NCBI GenBank assembly: GCA_951813575.1
Contig: OX638375.1
Coordinates: forward strand, 2,309,042 to 2,373,041
Direction: 5' to 3'
From: Candidatus Binatia bacterium
Lineage (GTDB): Bacteria > Desulfobacterota > Binatia > UBA9968 > JAJDTQ01
Length of the DNA stretch: 64,000 nucleotides
In this document: one piece after another, positions 9,733 through 21,931 of the stretch
Layout: each line of letters begins with the position of its first letter
Numbering within the stretch: position 1 is the stretch's first letter
Program-made: the position numbers and the translations under genes
The notes under the pieces: model-generated
The model's input: only the letters and a program-made list of their open reading frames with translations
Databases searched by the model: none
Told to the model about the DNA's origin: nothing

Positions 9733-11361
9733 TCAACGTTCCTTCCGGTTGATCATGTATTGCTGGACGATGCTCAGGATGTTGTTCACGAACCAGTAGA
9801 TCGTGAGTCCCGACGGGAAGCTCACGAATATCACGGTGAATATCAGCGGCATGAGCATCATCATCCGCCGCTGGTTGGGGTCGCCGATGGCGGGAGACAT
9901 CCATTGCTGGATGAACATGCTGGCGCCCATGAGGAGCACCAGCACCGGAATGCCCACGTCATAGCCGAAAGCCGAGAACGGGAGCGACTCCCAGTCGGGA
10001 CGGGACAGGTCCTTGATCCACAGGAAACTCGCGTGGCGCAGCTCGATGGGCGTCAGCAATGCGTTGTAGAAGCCGATGAAGAAGGGAAACTGAAGGAGCA
10101 TCGGCAGGCAGCCCCCAAGCGGGTTCACCTTGTTCCGCTTGTAGAGGTCCATCATCTCCTTGTTGAGCCGGGTCTTGTCGTCGCCGAACTTTTCCTTGAG
10201 ACGCTGCATCTGCGGCTGGAGCTTCTGCATCCGCTTCATGGAGACGAAGCTCTTCTGCGTCAGCGGCCACAGCAACAGCTTGATGATGAGCGTGAGCAGG
10301 ATGATGTCCAAACCGTAGTTGCCGGTGTAGGTCTGGAAGAAATGCAACGCGTGCAGCATCGGCACCGAGATGAAGCCGAAGTAGCCGAAGTCGATGGATT
10401 GATCGAGGCCCCGGTCGAAGGACCTGAGCAGGTTCAGCACCTTGGGGCCCATGAAGAGCTGGTAGCGAGCGGTGCGCTCCCCACTCGACAGCACCCGGCC
10501 GCGGGTTTCCAGCACAAACCCCGGATCCCGGCCGGCGCTCGGCGCCACGGTCGCGTCCGCCTCGACCCCTTCCGCCGGGATGAGTGCGGCGAAGAAATAG
10601 GTGTAGCCGAAGCCGACCCATGAAAGCGGGCCGTTGAGGTTGACCCGGTTTTCGATGTCGCCCGGCCATTCGCGCTGCAGGTCACCCTCGTGCAGCGCGA
10701 TCACCCCCTCGAAAAGGGCATCGCCCTTGACGCCCTTGTTTTCCCCGTTGGTGCTGAGGAGCAGCGTGGCGCCCTGCGCCGATCCGGCGATCGATACGCC
10801 CACTTCCACCATGTAGCTGGAGCCGCTGAAGGTGAATCGCTTGACCACGCGACGGCCCGACGGCGTCGAGCCGACGAAGGTGAGGCTCCCGTTCCTGCCC
10901 TCGTCGAGGGTCAGATCCGTGCCCTGAACTTCGTAGACGATTCCCTGGTCGGTGCCGGCGGGCGTGTCATCGAGGCGAAGCCCGAGAGGGTATTCCAGCC
11001 CCGGCCCGGGGGAAACCATGTCGATCAACGGGCTGTCCGCCTCCACCCCCGCGCGGTACCGCTTCAGGCGAAAGCTCTTGAGCCGGGCTCCCTGGTTGGT
11101 GAACCGCGCGATGTAGTCCGGCGTCTCCACCGTCACTTCCCGCACCGGTACCGCCTCGGCGCTCCGGGCGACCTCGGCGGCGGGAGCCGGGGAAGGCGCC
11201 GGAGCCTGCACCGGCGCCGGACGTTGCGCCAGAGGCTTCGCCTCGGTTTGCTTCGCGGGCGGCTGAGGCGGCGCCGGCGGATAGAAGCGCCGCATGTACT
11301 CCTGGTAGAGGATGATGATCAGGATCGAGACGACGACCGCTATGAAGGCTCGCTTTTCCAT
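9733..11361 (-). CDS. yidC: Membrane protein insertase YidC
   Basis: Inserts and folds inner-membrane proteins, alone or with SecYEG. About 542 aa, the Gram-negative long form: one N-terminal TM (AFIAVVVSILIIILYQ), a large periplasmic beta-sandwich domain, then the conserved five-TM core starting near residue 330 with LTQKSFVSMKRMQKLQPQ (C1 coiled coil) and NPLGGCLPMLLQFPFFIGFY. I place the start at 11359-11361 (MEKRAFIAVVV) as typical for the family; an upstream ATG at 11385 would overlap yidD and has a G-rich leader, so it remains possible. Confidence 0.93.
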   Translation of the reverse strand: MEKRAFIAVVVSILIIILYQEYMRRFYPPAPPQPPAKQTEAKPLAQRPAPVQAPAPSPAPAAEVARSAEAVPVREVTVETPDYIARFTNQGARLKSFRLKRYRAGVEADSPLIDMVSPGPGLEYPLGLRLDDTPAGTDQGIVYEVQGTDLTLDEGRNGSLTFVGSTPSGRRVVKRFTFSGSSYMVEVGVSIAGSAQGATLLLSTNGENKGVKGDALFEGVIALHEGDLQREWPGDIENRVNLNGPLSWVGFGYTYFFAALIPAEGVEADATVAPSAGRDPGFVLETRGRVLSSGERTARYQLFMGPKVLNLLRSFDRGLDQSIDFGYFGFISVPMLHALHFFQTYTGNYGLDIILLTLIIKLLLWPLTQKSFVSMKRMQKLQPQMQRLKEKFGDDKTRLNKEMMDLYKRNKVNPLGGCLPMLLQFPFFIGFYNALLTPIELRHASFLWIKDLSRPDWESLPFSAFGYDVGIPVLVLLMGASMFIQQWMSPAIGDPNQRRMMMLMPLIFTVIFVSFPSGLTIYWFVNNILSIVQQYMINRKER

Positions 11362-11368
11362 GGAACTT

Positions 11369-11590
11369 TCAGGGAACCGGGTCATACCCCCCGTCGTGGA
11401 GCGGGTGACAGCGCAGAATCCTCAGGGCACCGAGGCCGAGCCCCTTGACGACGCCGTGACGGTCCACCGCCTGGAGCGCGTAGGCGGAGCACGTCGGAAA
11501 GAACCGGCAGGAAGGCGGCAACAGCGGCGAAAGAAATCGCTGGTAGGCCCGGATGCAGACTCGCACGGCGGTACGGGGAATCGAAGTCAT
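11369..11590 (-). CDS. yidD: Membrane protein insertion efficiency factor YidD
   Basis: 73 aa. The full family signature is present: [19 protein letters not shown], then [21 protein letters not shown] small inner-membrane-associated protein that assists YidC-dependent insertion. It lies 4 nt after rnpA and just before yidC, the standard order. Confidence 0.94.
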   Translation of the reverse strand: MTSIPRTAVRVCIRAYQRFLSPLLPPSCRFFPTCSAYALQAVDRHGVVKGLGLGALRILRCHPLHDGGYDPVP

Positions 11591-11594
11591 GGGC

Positions 11595-11963
11595 TCACTG
11601 GGGCTGCGGGCCGGCGTGGCGCTGGACGCCGACCAGTTTCCGAAGCTCCGCGGTCATGGCCGGGTAGCTCAACTGTCCCGCTCCTCTGCGGGCAATGATG
11701 ACCGTATCCTGGTCGGGGCGAAAGTTCTCCCGTCCACGACGGAAGAACTCACGCAACCCCCGCTTCACGCGGTTGCGCACCACCGCGTTCCCCACCTTGG
11801 AGCTGACCGTGACCCCCAACCGTTGGCCCAGATGGTCGTTGTCTCTGCGGATGATGATGAAGTGCGGCGTGTAGAATTTCCTGCCCCTGCGGCCCAGCAG
11901 CAGGAACTCGGAACGTCTCGTCAGGCGGGCTTCCCTGGGGAAGCCCTCGCGGTCACCGGACAA
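11595..11963 (-). CDS. rnpA: Ribonuclease P protein component
   Basis: 122-aa basic protein that partners the RNase P RNA in tRNA 5' maturation. The RNR signature is clear in [27 protein letters not shown] and the preceding RLTRRSEF fit the family N-terminus. The start is TTG (11961-11963) with AGGACGAG upstream, 9 nt after the rpmH stop; no ATG is available in frame before the conserved region. Confidence 0.92.
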   Translation of the reverse strand: MSGDREGFPREARLTRRSEFLLLGRRGRKFYTPHFIIIRRDNDHLGQRLGVTVSSKVGNAVVRNRVKRGLREFFRRGRENFRPDQDTVIIARRGAGQLSYPAMTAELRKLVGVQRHAGPQPQ

Positions 11964-11972
11964 CGGCTCGTC

Positions 11973-12134
11973 CTAGGAGCGAGGACCCTTGGGTGGGATG
12001 ACGACGGTCAACCGCTTTCTTCCTTTGGCCCTCCGGCGCTTCAGCACGTTGCGGCCCCCGGGTGTCTCCATTCGCGCAAAAAAGCCGTGGGTTCTCTTTC
12101 GCCTGAGATTGCTCGGTTGATACGTCCGTTTCAT
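11973..12134 (-). CDS. rpmH: 50S ribosomal protein L34
   Basis: I translated this 53-residue frame from the ATG at 12132-12134. It begins [18 protein letters not shown] and continues [20 protein letters not shown], unmistakably L34. The usual protein ends after RKRLTV; here nine more residues (VIPPKGPRS) extend the C-terminus. Highly basic ribosomal protein. First gene of rpmH-rnpA-yidD-yidC-khpB. Unusually, gpsA rather than dnaA lies on its upstream side. Confidence 0.95.
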   Translation of the reverse strand: MKRTYQPSNLRRKRTHGFFARMETPGGRNVLKRRRAKGRKRLTVVIPPKGPRS

Positions 12135-12160
12135 TTCGCACCTTCAACTTTCAGTGGTCT

Positions 12161-12190
12161 ATTTCAAGCATACGGGGAAGGGCTTGTCAA
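12161..12190 (-). promoter_or_regulatory. Probable rpmH promoter
   Basis: Minus strand TTGACA (12185-12190), 18-nt spacer, TGAAAT (12161-12166; four of six consensus bases). The predicted start near 12154 gives a leader of about 20 nt to rpmH. The -35 is perfect but the -10 is weak. Confidence 0.5.
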
Positions 12191-12237
12191 TTTGCCGAAG
12201 GCACGCGCCGGGATACGGTTGATGGCAAGAGAGGTCC

Positions 12238-13233
12238 TCAATCCGCCTCCGCCCGCTGGGTCCGGCCCATGAGGTCGCGCACCGCCTGCACGGGGTCCTT
12301 GTCCTCGTAGAGGACGTGGTACATCTGCTCCACGATGGGCATCTCGACCCCGTGTCGCCGGGCCAGGAGGTGGACGGTGCGGGTATTGCGGACGCCTTCG
12401 GCCACCATTCGCGTCTCCGCGACGATGTCGGCAAGGCGGCGCCCCCGGCCCAGCTCGACGCCGACCTTGCGATTGCGGCTCAAGTGGCCGGTGCAGGTGA
12501 GCACCAGGTCGCCCAGGCCGGGCAGGCCCGCCAGTGTGACCGGGTCGGCGCCTATCCTTATGGCTAGCCGGGTCATTTCCGCGAGGCCCCGGGTGATGAG
12601 GGCGGCCCGGGCGTTGTGCCCGAGCTCCAGGCCGTCGCTGACTCCCGCGGCGATGGCGATGACGTTCTTGATCACGCCGCCCATCTGCACCCCGATGACG
12701 TCGGTGGACGTATAGACCCGGAATTCCGGGGAACCGAGAGTGGCCTGAACCGCCCGCGCCACGCCGGGGTCGGAGCCCGCCGCGGTGATGGCCGCCGGCA
12801 GTCCCCTGGCCACCTCCAGGGCGAAAGTGGGGCCGGAAAGGAACGCGTGCCGTTCGGAGTGACCCAGGACCTCGGCCAGAACGTCGCCCATGGTCATCAG
12901 CGTCGACTCCTCGATTCCCTTGGAACCGCACGCCACGATGGTCTCGGGCGCCACGAACGGAGCGGCCTGCATCATGACCTCGCGCAGGAAGTGGGACGGG
13001 GTTACGCAGACGAGCAGTTCCCGGCCGGATGTGGCGGATTCCAGTGAACGGGTGGTCCGGAGGCGGTCAGGCAGCCTGACGCCGGGCAGGTAGCCGGCGT
13101 TTTCGCCGGTCTCTTGTATCCGCGCGAAGGTCTCCTCGGAGTGGCACCACAGGGCGACGTCGTCGTGCTTCCTGCACAGCAGCACCGCCAGGGCCGTGCC
13201 CCAGCCGCCCGCGCCTATGATGCCGATGGACAT
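12238..13233 (-). CDS. gpsA: Glycerol-3-phosphate dehydrogenase [NAD(P)+]
   Basis: 331 aa; reduces dihydroxyacetone phosphate to sn-glycerol 3-phosphate for phospholipid synthesis. Rossmann motif IGIIGAGGWGTALAVLL at the N-terminus; CGSKGIE in the middle; the catalytic lysine region GGVIKNVIAIAAGVSDGLELG; and TCTGHLSRNRKVG, a family signature. Cytoplasmic. plsY, which uses its product, is elsewhere in the window (52.4 kb). It lies 26 nt after gyrA and may be cotranscribed. Confidence 0.95.
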   Translation of the reverse strand: MSIGIIGAGGWGTALAVLLCRKHDDVALWCHSEETFARIQETGENAGYLPGVRLPDRLRTTRSLESATSGRELLVCVTPSHFLREVMMQAAPFVAPETIVACGSKGIEESTLMTMGDVLAEVLGHSERHAFLSGPTFALEVARGLPAAITAAGSDPGVARAVQATLGSPEFRVYTSTDVIGVQMGGVIKNVIAIAAGVSDGLELGHNARAALITRGLAEMTRLAIRIGADPVTLAGLPGLGDLVLTCTGHLSRNRKVGVELGRGRRLADIVAETRMVAEGVRNTRTVHLLARRHGVEMPIVEQMYHVLYEDKDPVQAVRDLMGRTQRAEAD

Positions 13234-13259
13234 TCCGGGAGTCCGGAGAGGTCAGGGGC

Positions 13260-15728
13260 CTAGTTTTCGTCTTCCACCAGCCGGGCGAGGGAGACCACCC
13301 GCTCGCCGTTGTCGAGGTCGATGAGATGAACGCCCTGGGTGTTTCTGCCGATGATGCGGAGGTCGCCGATACGGAGTCGGATGATCTTGCCGCCGTCGGT
13401 GATCAGCATCAACTGGTCCTCGTCCACCACCTGCTGCACGCCCACCACGCGGCCGGTCCGGTCGGTGGTGTTCATGGTGATGACGCCTCTGCCGCCACGG
13501 CCCTGGAGCCGGTACTCGCCGATGCCGGTGCGCTTGCCCATGCCCTTGTCCGAGACCGTGAGGATCGAGGCGCCGGGGTGCAGCACTTCCATGCTCACCA
13601 CCTGGTCCTTCTCCTCCAGCCGGATGCCGATGACCCCCATGGTATCGCGCCCAGTGGGGCGGACCTGCTCCTCCTTGAAGCGGATGGACTGTCCGTCCAT
13701 GGTGGACAGCAGGATGTCCTGGTCGCCGTCGGTGAGCCGGACCTCGATCAGCGAGTCGTTCTCGTCTAGCGCGATGGCGCGGATGCCGGTGGCCCGCGGA
13801 CTGGAATAGGCCATCAGGTCGGTCTTCTTGACCAGGCCGTTCTGGGTCGCGAATATGACGTAGCGGCCCTCCTGGAACTCCCGTACGGGCAGGAAGGCCG
13901 AGACCTTCTCGCCGTCCTGAAGCTGCAGCAGGTTCACCACCGGCCGGCCCTTGGCGGCGCGGCCGCCCTGGGGCAGCTCGTGGACCTTGATGCGGTAGAC
14001 CTTGCCGATGGTGGTGAAGAACAGGATGTGGGAGTGGGTGGAGGCGACGAACAGCGACTCGACGAAGTCCTCGTCCCGGGTGGTGGTGCCGACCTTGCCC
14101 TTTCCGCCGCGGCGCTGGGCGCGGTACAGGGTGATGGGATTGCGCTTGATGTACCCCTCGTGGGACACGGTGACGACCATGTCCTCCTCGACGATGAGGT
14201 CCTCGATGGATATATCGTCGGCCTTGTCGACGATGGCGGTGCGGCGCACGTCGCCATAGGCCTCCCTGACCTCCCGAAGCTCGGCGACGATGATCGCGTA
14301 AATCTTCTTTTCATCCGCCAGAATCGCCCGAAGCTCCGCGATGGCGGCCTCGACGGCCCTGTGCTCCTCCATGACCTTGTCGCGCTCGAGCCCGGTGAGG
14401 CGCTGCAGGCGCATGTCCAGAATGGCCTGGGCCTGGGCCTCGGAAAGGCGGAGACTCGGGTCGGGCGCGTCCGTCTGGGCGAAAGCGCCGTCCATGAGCC
14501 CTTGCTTTGCGGATCGCGGATCGGGCGACTGGCGGATCAGGGTGATGACCTCGTCCAGGTGATCCAGTGCGATCTTGAGCCCTTCCAGGATGTGAAGCCG
14601 CTCCTCGGCCTTCCTGAGTTCGTGGGCGGTACGCCGGGTGACCGTTTCCCGGCGGTGCTCGAGAAACGCATCGAGGATCTCCTTCAGGTTCAGAAGCTTC
14701 GGGCGGCCGTCGATGATGGCGAGCATGTTGACGCCGAAGGACTCCTGAAGGCTCGTGTGCTTGTACAGGGCGTTGATGACGATCTGCGGCACCGCGTCGC
14801 GCTTGGGCTCGATGACGATGCGCATGCCGTCGCGGTCGGACTCGTCCCGCAGGTCGGAGATGCCCTCGATCTTCTTCTCGTTGACCAGGTTGGCGATCTG
14901 CTCGAGGAGGCGGGTCTTGTTCACCATGTACGGGATTTCGGAGACGATGATCTGCTCCTTGCCCGTACGCTTGACGGTCTCGGTGGAGACCCGCGCCCGC
15001 ATCTGCACGCTGCCCCGTCCGGTCTTGTAACCCTGGCTGATGCCCTCACGCCCGTGGATGAACCCCCCGGTGGGGAAATCGGGGCCGGGGATGTACTCCA
15101 TCAGCTCGTCGATGGTCAGGTCCGGTCGTTCCACCAGCGCGATGAGGCCGTCGATGACCTCGCCCAGGTTGTGGGGCGGGATGTTGGTGGCCATGCCCAC
15201 GGCAATGCCCGACGCGCCGTTGATGAGCAGGTTGGGAAGCCGCGACGGCAGCACCGACGGCTCCTCCATGGAGTCGTCGTAGTTGGGCAGGAAGTCGACC
15301 GTCTCCTTGTCGATGTCCGCGAGCAGCTCCTGGGCGATGCGCGCCATGCGGATTTCCGTGTAGCGCATGGCGGCCGGCGGATCGCCGTCGATGGAGCCGA
15401 AGTTCCCCTGTCCGTCCACCAGGCAGTAGCGCATGGAGAAATCCTGCGCGAGACGGACGATGGCGTCGTAGGCCGCGGCGTCGCCGTGGGGATGATATTT
15501 TCCGATGACGTCTCCCACGACCCGGGCGGACTTGCGGTAGGCGTTGTTCCAGTGGTTGCCCATGTCGTGCATGGCGAAGAGGACCCGCCGATGCACCGGC
15601 TTCAACCCGTCCCGCACGTCCGGCAGCGCCCGCCCCACGATGACGCTCATGGCGTAGTCCACGTAGGACTGGCGCATCTCGTCCTCGATGTAGACGGGTA
15701 TCTTCTGTTGTCTCGCTCCGGCTTCCAT
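13260..15728 (-). CDS. gyrA: DNA gyrase subunit A
   Basis: 822 aa. The winged-helix domain carries the active-site tyrosine in [12 protein letters not shown] (Tyr123). The C-terminal pinwheel has the GyrA box QRRGGKGK, which separates gyrase from topoisomerase IV. The quinolone-determining region reads [12 protein letters not shown]; the position equivalent to E. coli Ser83 is alanine (Ala84), while the acidic residue (Asp88) is kept. It lies 113 nt downstream of gyrB, the usual pair. Confidence 0.97.
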   Translation of the reverse strand: MEAGARQQKIPVYIEDEMRQSYVDYAMSVIVGRALPDVRDGLKPVHRRVLFAMHDMGNHWNNAYRKSARVVGDVIGKYHPHGDAAAYDAIVRLAQDFSMRYCLVDGQGNFGSIDGDPPAAMRYTEIRMARIAQELLADIDKETVDFLPNYDDSMEEPSVLPSRLPNLLINGASGIAVGMATNIPPHNLGEVIDGLIALVERPDLTIDELMEYIPGPDFPTGGFIHGREGISQGYKTGRGSVQMRARVSTETVKRTGKEQIIVSEIPYMVNKTRLLEQIANLVNEKKIEGISDLRDESDRDGMRIVIEPKRDAVPQIVINALYKHTSLQESFGVNMLAIIDGRPKLLNLKEILDAFLEHRRETVTRRTAHELRKAEERLHILEGLKIALDHLDEVITLIRQSPDPRSAKQGLMDGAFAQTDAPDPSLRLSEAQAQAILDMRLQRLTGLERDKVMEEHRAVEAAIAELRAILADEKKIYAIIVAELREVREAYGDVRRTAIVDKADDISIEDLIVEEDMVVTVSHEGYIKRNPITLYRAQRRGGKGKVGTTTRDEDFVESLFVASTHSHILFFTTIGKVYRIKVHELPQGGRAAKGRPVVNLLQLQDGEKVSAFLPVREFQEGRYVIFATQNGLVKKTDLMAYSSPRATGIRAIALDENDSLIEVRLTDGDQDILLSTMDGQSIRFKEEQVRPTGRDTMGVIGIRLEEKDQVVSMEVLHPGASILTVSDKGMGKRTGIGEYRLQGRGGRGVITMNTTDRTGRVVGVQQVVDEDQLMLITDGGKIIRLRIGDLRIIGRNTQGVHLIDLDNGERVVSLARLVEDEN

Positions 15729-15841
15729 GGAACAGGCCTCAGTAGGGGCTTCGAGCGCACGCGCGACACGCTGCCGGCGGGAAGGGGGCTCGCGACGCCG
15801 GCGCCTGTCGTTTCATGCTGGACACGGTAAGTAACTGGAGA

Positions 15842-18364
<2,523 letters not shown>

Positions 18365-18371
18365 TCATCCA

Positions 18372-18400
18372 ACTATAACATCTGCGGTGAATGAATGCCA
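18372..18400 (-). promoter_or_regulatory. Possible gyrB promoter
   Basis: Minus strand TGGCAT (18395-18400), 17-nt spacer, TATAGT (18372-18377). Only the -10 is close to consensus. The leader to gyrB would be about 60 nt. Confidence 0.4.
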
Positions 18401-19615
18401 CTACGCCGCGGGATCACCGGGCCGTTGGCCGCCTTGGCCGGCCTCCGATACGAACACGGCGATGTTCACCGTGCCCAGCGCCAGGACGCATGCCAGCGCC
18501 TGCCATGCGATGGCGTAGGAGCCGGTGACGTCCACGATGGCGCCGAACGTGGGAGTACCCACCACGGTGCCCAGCGCATTGATGGTGATCATCAGGCCCA
18601 GGGCCATCCCGGCCCGGGACTGTCCCGCGATCTCGCTGATCAGCGAATAGGACACGCCCTGATAGCCGATCATGGTGAACCCTGCGAGGAAGGTCAGCGG
18701 CACCAGGATGAACGGCGAGACGCCCTTGTCGATAATGCTCAAGGCGACGGCAAGGAACACCGAGATGACGCCGATAAGCACCAGCACGATCTTGCGCCTG
18801 CCGCCGTAGAGGCGGTCGCTGACCGTGCCCCAGCCGACACGGCCCAGCACCGCCCCGCTCTGGGTGATGGACAGCCACTGGCTGGCGTGAACCGTGGAAA
18901 ACGCCAGCTTCTCCTTGAGGAACAACGGCAGGTAGGTCAGCAGCGACATCTGTCCGATCAGCAGCAAGGCGGTGCCGCAACTCAGGGCCAGCAGGCTCCT
19001 GATCCGCAATCTCCCGCGGCCGGCCGCTCCGGAACGTCCCGCGCCGTTCCCTTCGGCTTCGGCGGGCTCGCGCCAGAGAAACCAGAAGACCAGGCCGAAA
19101 AGCACGTTGACCACTCCCAGGCCCGCCAGCGTCGCGCGCCAGCCGAAGACCGCCGCCAGGGGAGCGCCCACGAGCGCCGTCAGCACGCCGCCGGCCGGCA
19201 CCCCGGTCTGCTTGATTCCCATTGCGGTGGCGCGATGGCGCCGGAACCACATCAGCACCCCTTTGGTGGAAGCGGGGTTGAGGAAGCTGTAGCCCAGGCC
19301 GGTCAGAAGGAAGCAGATGAAGGCCCAGACGAAGGACCCCGCGGAGGACGCGAAGATGACCGCCGTTCCGGCGAACACGTGGCCGATGAAGGACGCCCTT
19401 CGCACGCCCAACCGGTCGCTCAGCCATCCCGCGACGAACGAGAAACTCGCCATGCCGATGTAGAAGGCGGTGAAGAACAGCCCTACCTGGGCGCGGGAGA
19501 GTCCCAGCTCCTCCTGGTAGAACGGCGCGAAGGTGTTGATGCCGTACTGCGCCGACGCCCCGATGACGTGGGTGACGGTGATCAGGGCGAGGATGAACAG
19601 GGGGAAAGAAGCCAT
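18401..19615 (-). CDS. Major facilitator superfamily transporter
   Basis: About 404 aa, twelve predicted membrane helices. The MFS motif A between TM2 and TM3 is GWLSDRLGVRR and its pseudo-repeat after TM8 is GTVSDRLYGGRRK. The large N-terminal half resembles the oxalate/formate-type or NNP-like MFS carriers only in general terms; the substrate is unknown. I use the ATG at 19613-19615; a GTG at 19639 would add eight residues. It follows aroQ by 51 nt in the same direction. Confidence 0.85.
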   Translation of the reverse strand: MASFPLFILALITVTHVIGASAQYGINTFAPFYQEELGLSRAQVGLFFTAFYIGMASFSFVAGWLSDRLGVRRASFIGHVFAGTAVIFASSAGSFVWAFICFLLTGLGYSFLNPASTKGVLMWFRRHRATAMGIKQTGVPAGGVLTALVGAPLAAVFGWRATLAGLGVVNVLFGLVFWFLWREPAEAEGNGAGRSGAAGRGRLRIRSLLALSCGTALLLIGQMSLLTYLPLFLKEKLAFSTVHASQWLSITQSGAVLGRVGWGTVSDRLYGGRRKIVLVLIGVISVFLAVALSIIDKGVSPFILVPLTFLAGFTMIGYQGVSYSLISEIAGQSRAGMALGLMITINALGTVVGTPTFGAIVDVTGSYAIAWQALACVLALGTVNIAVFVSEAGQGGQRPGDPAA

Positions 19616-19666
19616 GACGTTCCGGCGCCGATGGTCCACCGGCGCCTTTCGGCTGAGGCGGGCCGC

Positions 19667-20119
19667 CTACTTGTCCGCCGCTCCGGTCTCCACCGCGGCC
19701 CGCAGCGCCAGCAGATAGCTCTGGGCGCCGAAGCCCGCTATCTGCCCCATCGCCACGCCGGAGATCAGGGACGTGTGCCGGAACGTTTCACGCTTGTAGA
19801 TGTTGGAAAGGTGGACCTCGATGACCGGAAGCTCGCACGCGGCCAGGGCGTCGCGCAGCGCGATGCTGGTATGGGTGTACGCGCCCGCGTTGACGATCAC
19901 GGCCCGGAAGCCTTCCGCGCCGGCCTGCTGGACCCAGGTGACCAGCTCGCCCTCGTGATTGGACTGGCGCGCATCCACCGCGACGCCCAGCTCCGCGGCC
20001 AGGGCGGCCAGGCGGGCGTCGATGTCCGCCAGTGTGTCGCGGCCGTAGATCTCGGGCTCACGGGAGCCGAGCAGGTTCAGGTTGGGTCCGTGGAGGACCA
20101 GGATCTTGGTGTCGGGCAT
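19667..20119 (-). CDS. aroQ: 3-dehydroquinate dehydratase, type II
   Basis: 150 aa; third step of the shikimate pathway. Signatures of the dodecameric type II enzyme: [17 protein letters not shown] with the catalytic Tyr, [15 protein letters not shown] and [15 protein letters not shown] with the catalytic His. Last aro gene of the aroC-aroK-aroB-aroQ run, but separated from aroB by a 165-bp palindromic repeat. Confidence 0.96.
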   Translation of the reverse strand: MPDTKILVLHGPNLNLLGSREPEIYGRDTLADIDARLAALAAELGVAVDARQSNHEGELVTWVQQAGAEGFRAVIVNAGAYTHTSIALRDALAACELPVIEVHLSNIYKRETFRHTSLISGVAMGQIAGFGAQSYLLALRAAVETGAADK

Positions 20120-20156
20120 GGTCTTGGGCTCTTCGTTTCAGGTCAGAGGCCGGGGG

Positions 20157-20321
20157 CTAGTGTCGTGTCCCCCGTAAATGTTGACAAATCTGCTGGTCTT
20201 TTTCGTCGTCGGCTGCGTTGCTCTTCCTCGCGTGGTAACCGCCACTGCTCGTCATCGCGCCTTGCCGACAACGAAAAATCCTGCGCATCTTTGTCAACAT
20301 TTACGGGGGACACGACACTAG
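20157..20321. repeat. 165-bp palindromic element, copy 1 (MITE-like), between aroB and aroQ
   Basis: Perfect 32-bp terminal inverted repeats at 20157-20188 and 20290-20321, beginning CTAGTGTCGTGTCCCCCG. Inside is a 62-bp core (20208-20269) that matches copy 2 at 27.8 kb at 61 of 62 positions, in opposite orientation. Inner arms (TTTTCGTCGTCGGC with its near complement) extend the stem around the core. Both ends are CTAG, which may be the target duplication. The right end overlaps the 3' end of aroB and supplies its TAA stop. No transposase gene is present. Confidence 0.9.
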
Positions 20322-21386
20322 TTCCCGGACGATCTCGGTTGCCGAGAACCATTGAAAGCGGGTCCTGCCGATGCCTTCGCACAGCACGAACTTGATCTTG
20401 CCGGCGTGCGACTTCTTGTCCAGGGCCATGCCGGCGACAAGGTCTTCCAGGGCGATGTCGTCGGGGATCCGCCACGGCAGGCCGGCCCTGCGCACCAGCC
20501 CCTCGATGCGCCCCAGCTCGCCGGCGCTCAGCAGGCCCCGGCCCGCCGACAGGGCCGCCGCCTGGATCATGCCGATGGCCACGGCCTCGCCGTGGAGGAA
20601 GCGCTCGTAGCCGGTAAACGACTCCAGCGCGTGGCCGATGGTGTGGCCGAAGTTGAGGATGGCGCGGCGGTCGTCCTCCCGCTCGTCCTGCTCGACCACC
20701 GCCGCCTTGATCCGGCAGGAGCCGGCCACGGCGGTCTCCACCGCCGCCGGATCCAGGCGTATCAGCGCATCCATCTCATCTTCCAGAAACCCGAAGTAGC
20801 CGGCGTCCTGGATGATGCCGTGCTTGATCACCTCGGCCATTCCCGCCGCGAACTCCCGCGGAGGCAGCGTCCGCAGCGTCTTCATGTCGATGACTACCAG
20901 CCGCGGCTGGTGGAAGGCGCCGACAAGGTTCTTGCCCTGCTCGTGGTTGACCGCGGTCTTCCCGCCCACGCTGGCGTCCACCTGCGCGAGCAGGGTCGTG
21001 GGGATCTGGACGTAGCCGATGCCGCGCAGGAACGTGGCCGCGGCGAAACCGGTGATGTCCCCGATGACCCCGCCGCCCAAGGCGATCAGCGTAGCGCCCC
21101 GGTCGAACCGGTTCTCCACCAGCGCGTCGTAGATCAATCCCAGGGACGCCGTGTTCTTGTGCCCCTCTCCCTCCGGAATCAGCACCAGCGCGGTTTCATA
21201 GCCCGCGGCCTGGAGGGACTCCCGGACCTCCTCCGCGTAAAGGCCGGCCACCGGCGGGTTGGACACGATGCCGACGCGGCCGCCGATTCCCTGAGCCTTC
21301 ATGAGCTCGCCCACGCGGGGGAGCAGCCCCTCACCCAACTCGATGGGATACGAGCGCTGTCCCAGATTGACGGTTACGGTCTGCAT
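20301..21386 (-). CDS. aroB: 3-dehydroquinate synthase
   Basis: 361 aa; makes 3-dehydroquinate from DAHP, using NAD and Zn or Co. Signatures: ALGGGVIGDITGFAAATFLRG (NAD binding), PTTLLAQVDASVGGKTAVNH, AEVIKHG and NFGHTIGHALE with metal-binding histidines. The last residues (LVSCPP) and the TAA stop are encoded by the terminal repeat of the inserted 165-bp element, so the native C-terminus has been replaced; the conserved catalytic core is intact. The 5' end overlaps aroK by 13 nt. Confidence 0.95.
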   Translation of the reverse strand: MQTVTVNLGQRSYPIELGEGLLPRVGELMKAQGIGGRVGIVSNPPVAGLYAEEVRESLQAAGYETALVLIPEGEGHKNTASLGLIYDALVENRFDRGATLIALGGGVIGDITGFAAATFLRGIGYVQIPTTLLAQVDASVGGKTAVNHEQGKNLVGAFHQPRLVVIDMKTLRTLPPREFAAGMAEVIKHGIIQDAGYFGFLEDEMDALIRLDPAAVETAVAGSCRIKAAVVEQDEREDDRRAILNFGHTIGHALESFTGYERFLHGEAVAIGMIQAAALSAGRGLLSAGELGRIEGLVRRAGLPWRIPDDIALEDLVAGMALDKKSHAGKIKFVLCEGIGRTRFQWFSATEIVRELVSCPP

Positions 21387-21910
21387 AGTCGTTGTTGGAT
21401 GCGCTGCACGACCTGAGCCACGGTCGGCTCATCGGTGTCCACCGTGACGTCGGCCTGGGCATAGATGCCTTCCCGCTGTGCCGAAAGCTCCTGGATCCGT
21501 TTGAGCCGGTCCGGACCCCGCAGCAGTGGACGGTCATCGCCTCCTCCGACCCGGCTCAGAACCGTTTCGGGCGACACTTTGAGCCAAACGAGCAGGCTGC
21601 GCTGCTTGAGCAGCGTCAGATTGTCCGGATCCACCACCGCGCCTCCGCCCAAGGCGATAACCTGCTCGGAACCGTTCAGCACCTGTCCGAGGGCCGTCTT
21701 CTCGCGCTCCCGGAAGTAAGGCTCGCCGCGGCTCGCGAAGATTTCACCAACGGCGAGTCCCTCACCCGCCTCGATGACGGCGTCCAGGTCCACGAACGAC
21801 CAGCCCAGGACCCGTGCCAGCCTCCGGCCCACTACGGTCTTGCCGGCGGCCATGAAACCCGTCAGCGCGATGTTCGCGGCGTCGAGCGTCATGTCCTGCC
21901 CGTTGGACAC
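21374..21910 (-). CDS. aroK: Shikimate kinase
   Basis: 178 aa. Walker A is GFMAAGKTVVG, then VDLDAVIE (shikimate and Mg binding), ALGGGAVVD and the LID arginine region RPLLRG. Phosphorylates shikimate with ATP. The start is probably GTG (21908-21910); an in-frame ATG six codons later is an alternative. Coupled to aroB by a 13-nt overlap. Confidence 0.94.
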   Translation of the reverse strand: MSNGQDMTLDAANIALTGFMAAGKTVVGRRLARVLGWSFVDLDAVIEAGEGLAVGEIFASRGEPYFREREKTALGQVLNGSEQVIALGGGAVVDPDNLTLLKQRSLLVWLKVSPETVLSRVGGGDDRPLLRGPDRLKRIQELSAQREGIYAQADVTVDTDEPTVAQVVQRIQQRLCRP

Positions 21911-21931
21911 GACATTGGAGCCGACCCGGCC

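Noticed and set aside
11953..12147. A 64-residue reading frame over rpmH
   Set aside because: It is out of frame with L34, whose sequence in the adjacent frame is unmistakable.
12135..12237. Replication origin between gpsA and rpmH
   Set aside because: Only 103 bp, with no DnaA-box-like sequences.
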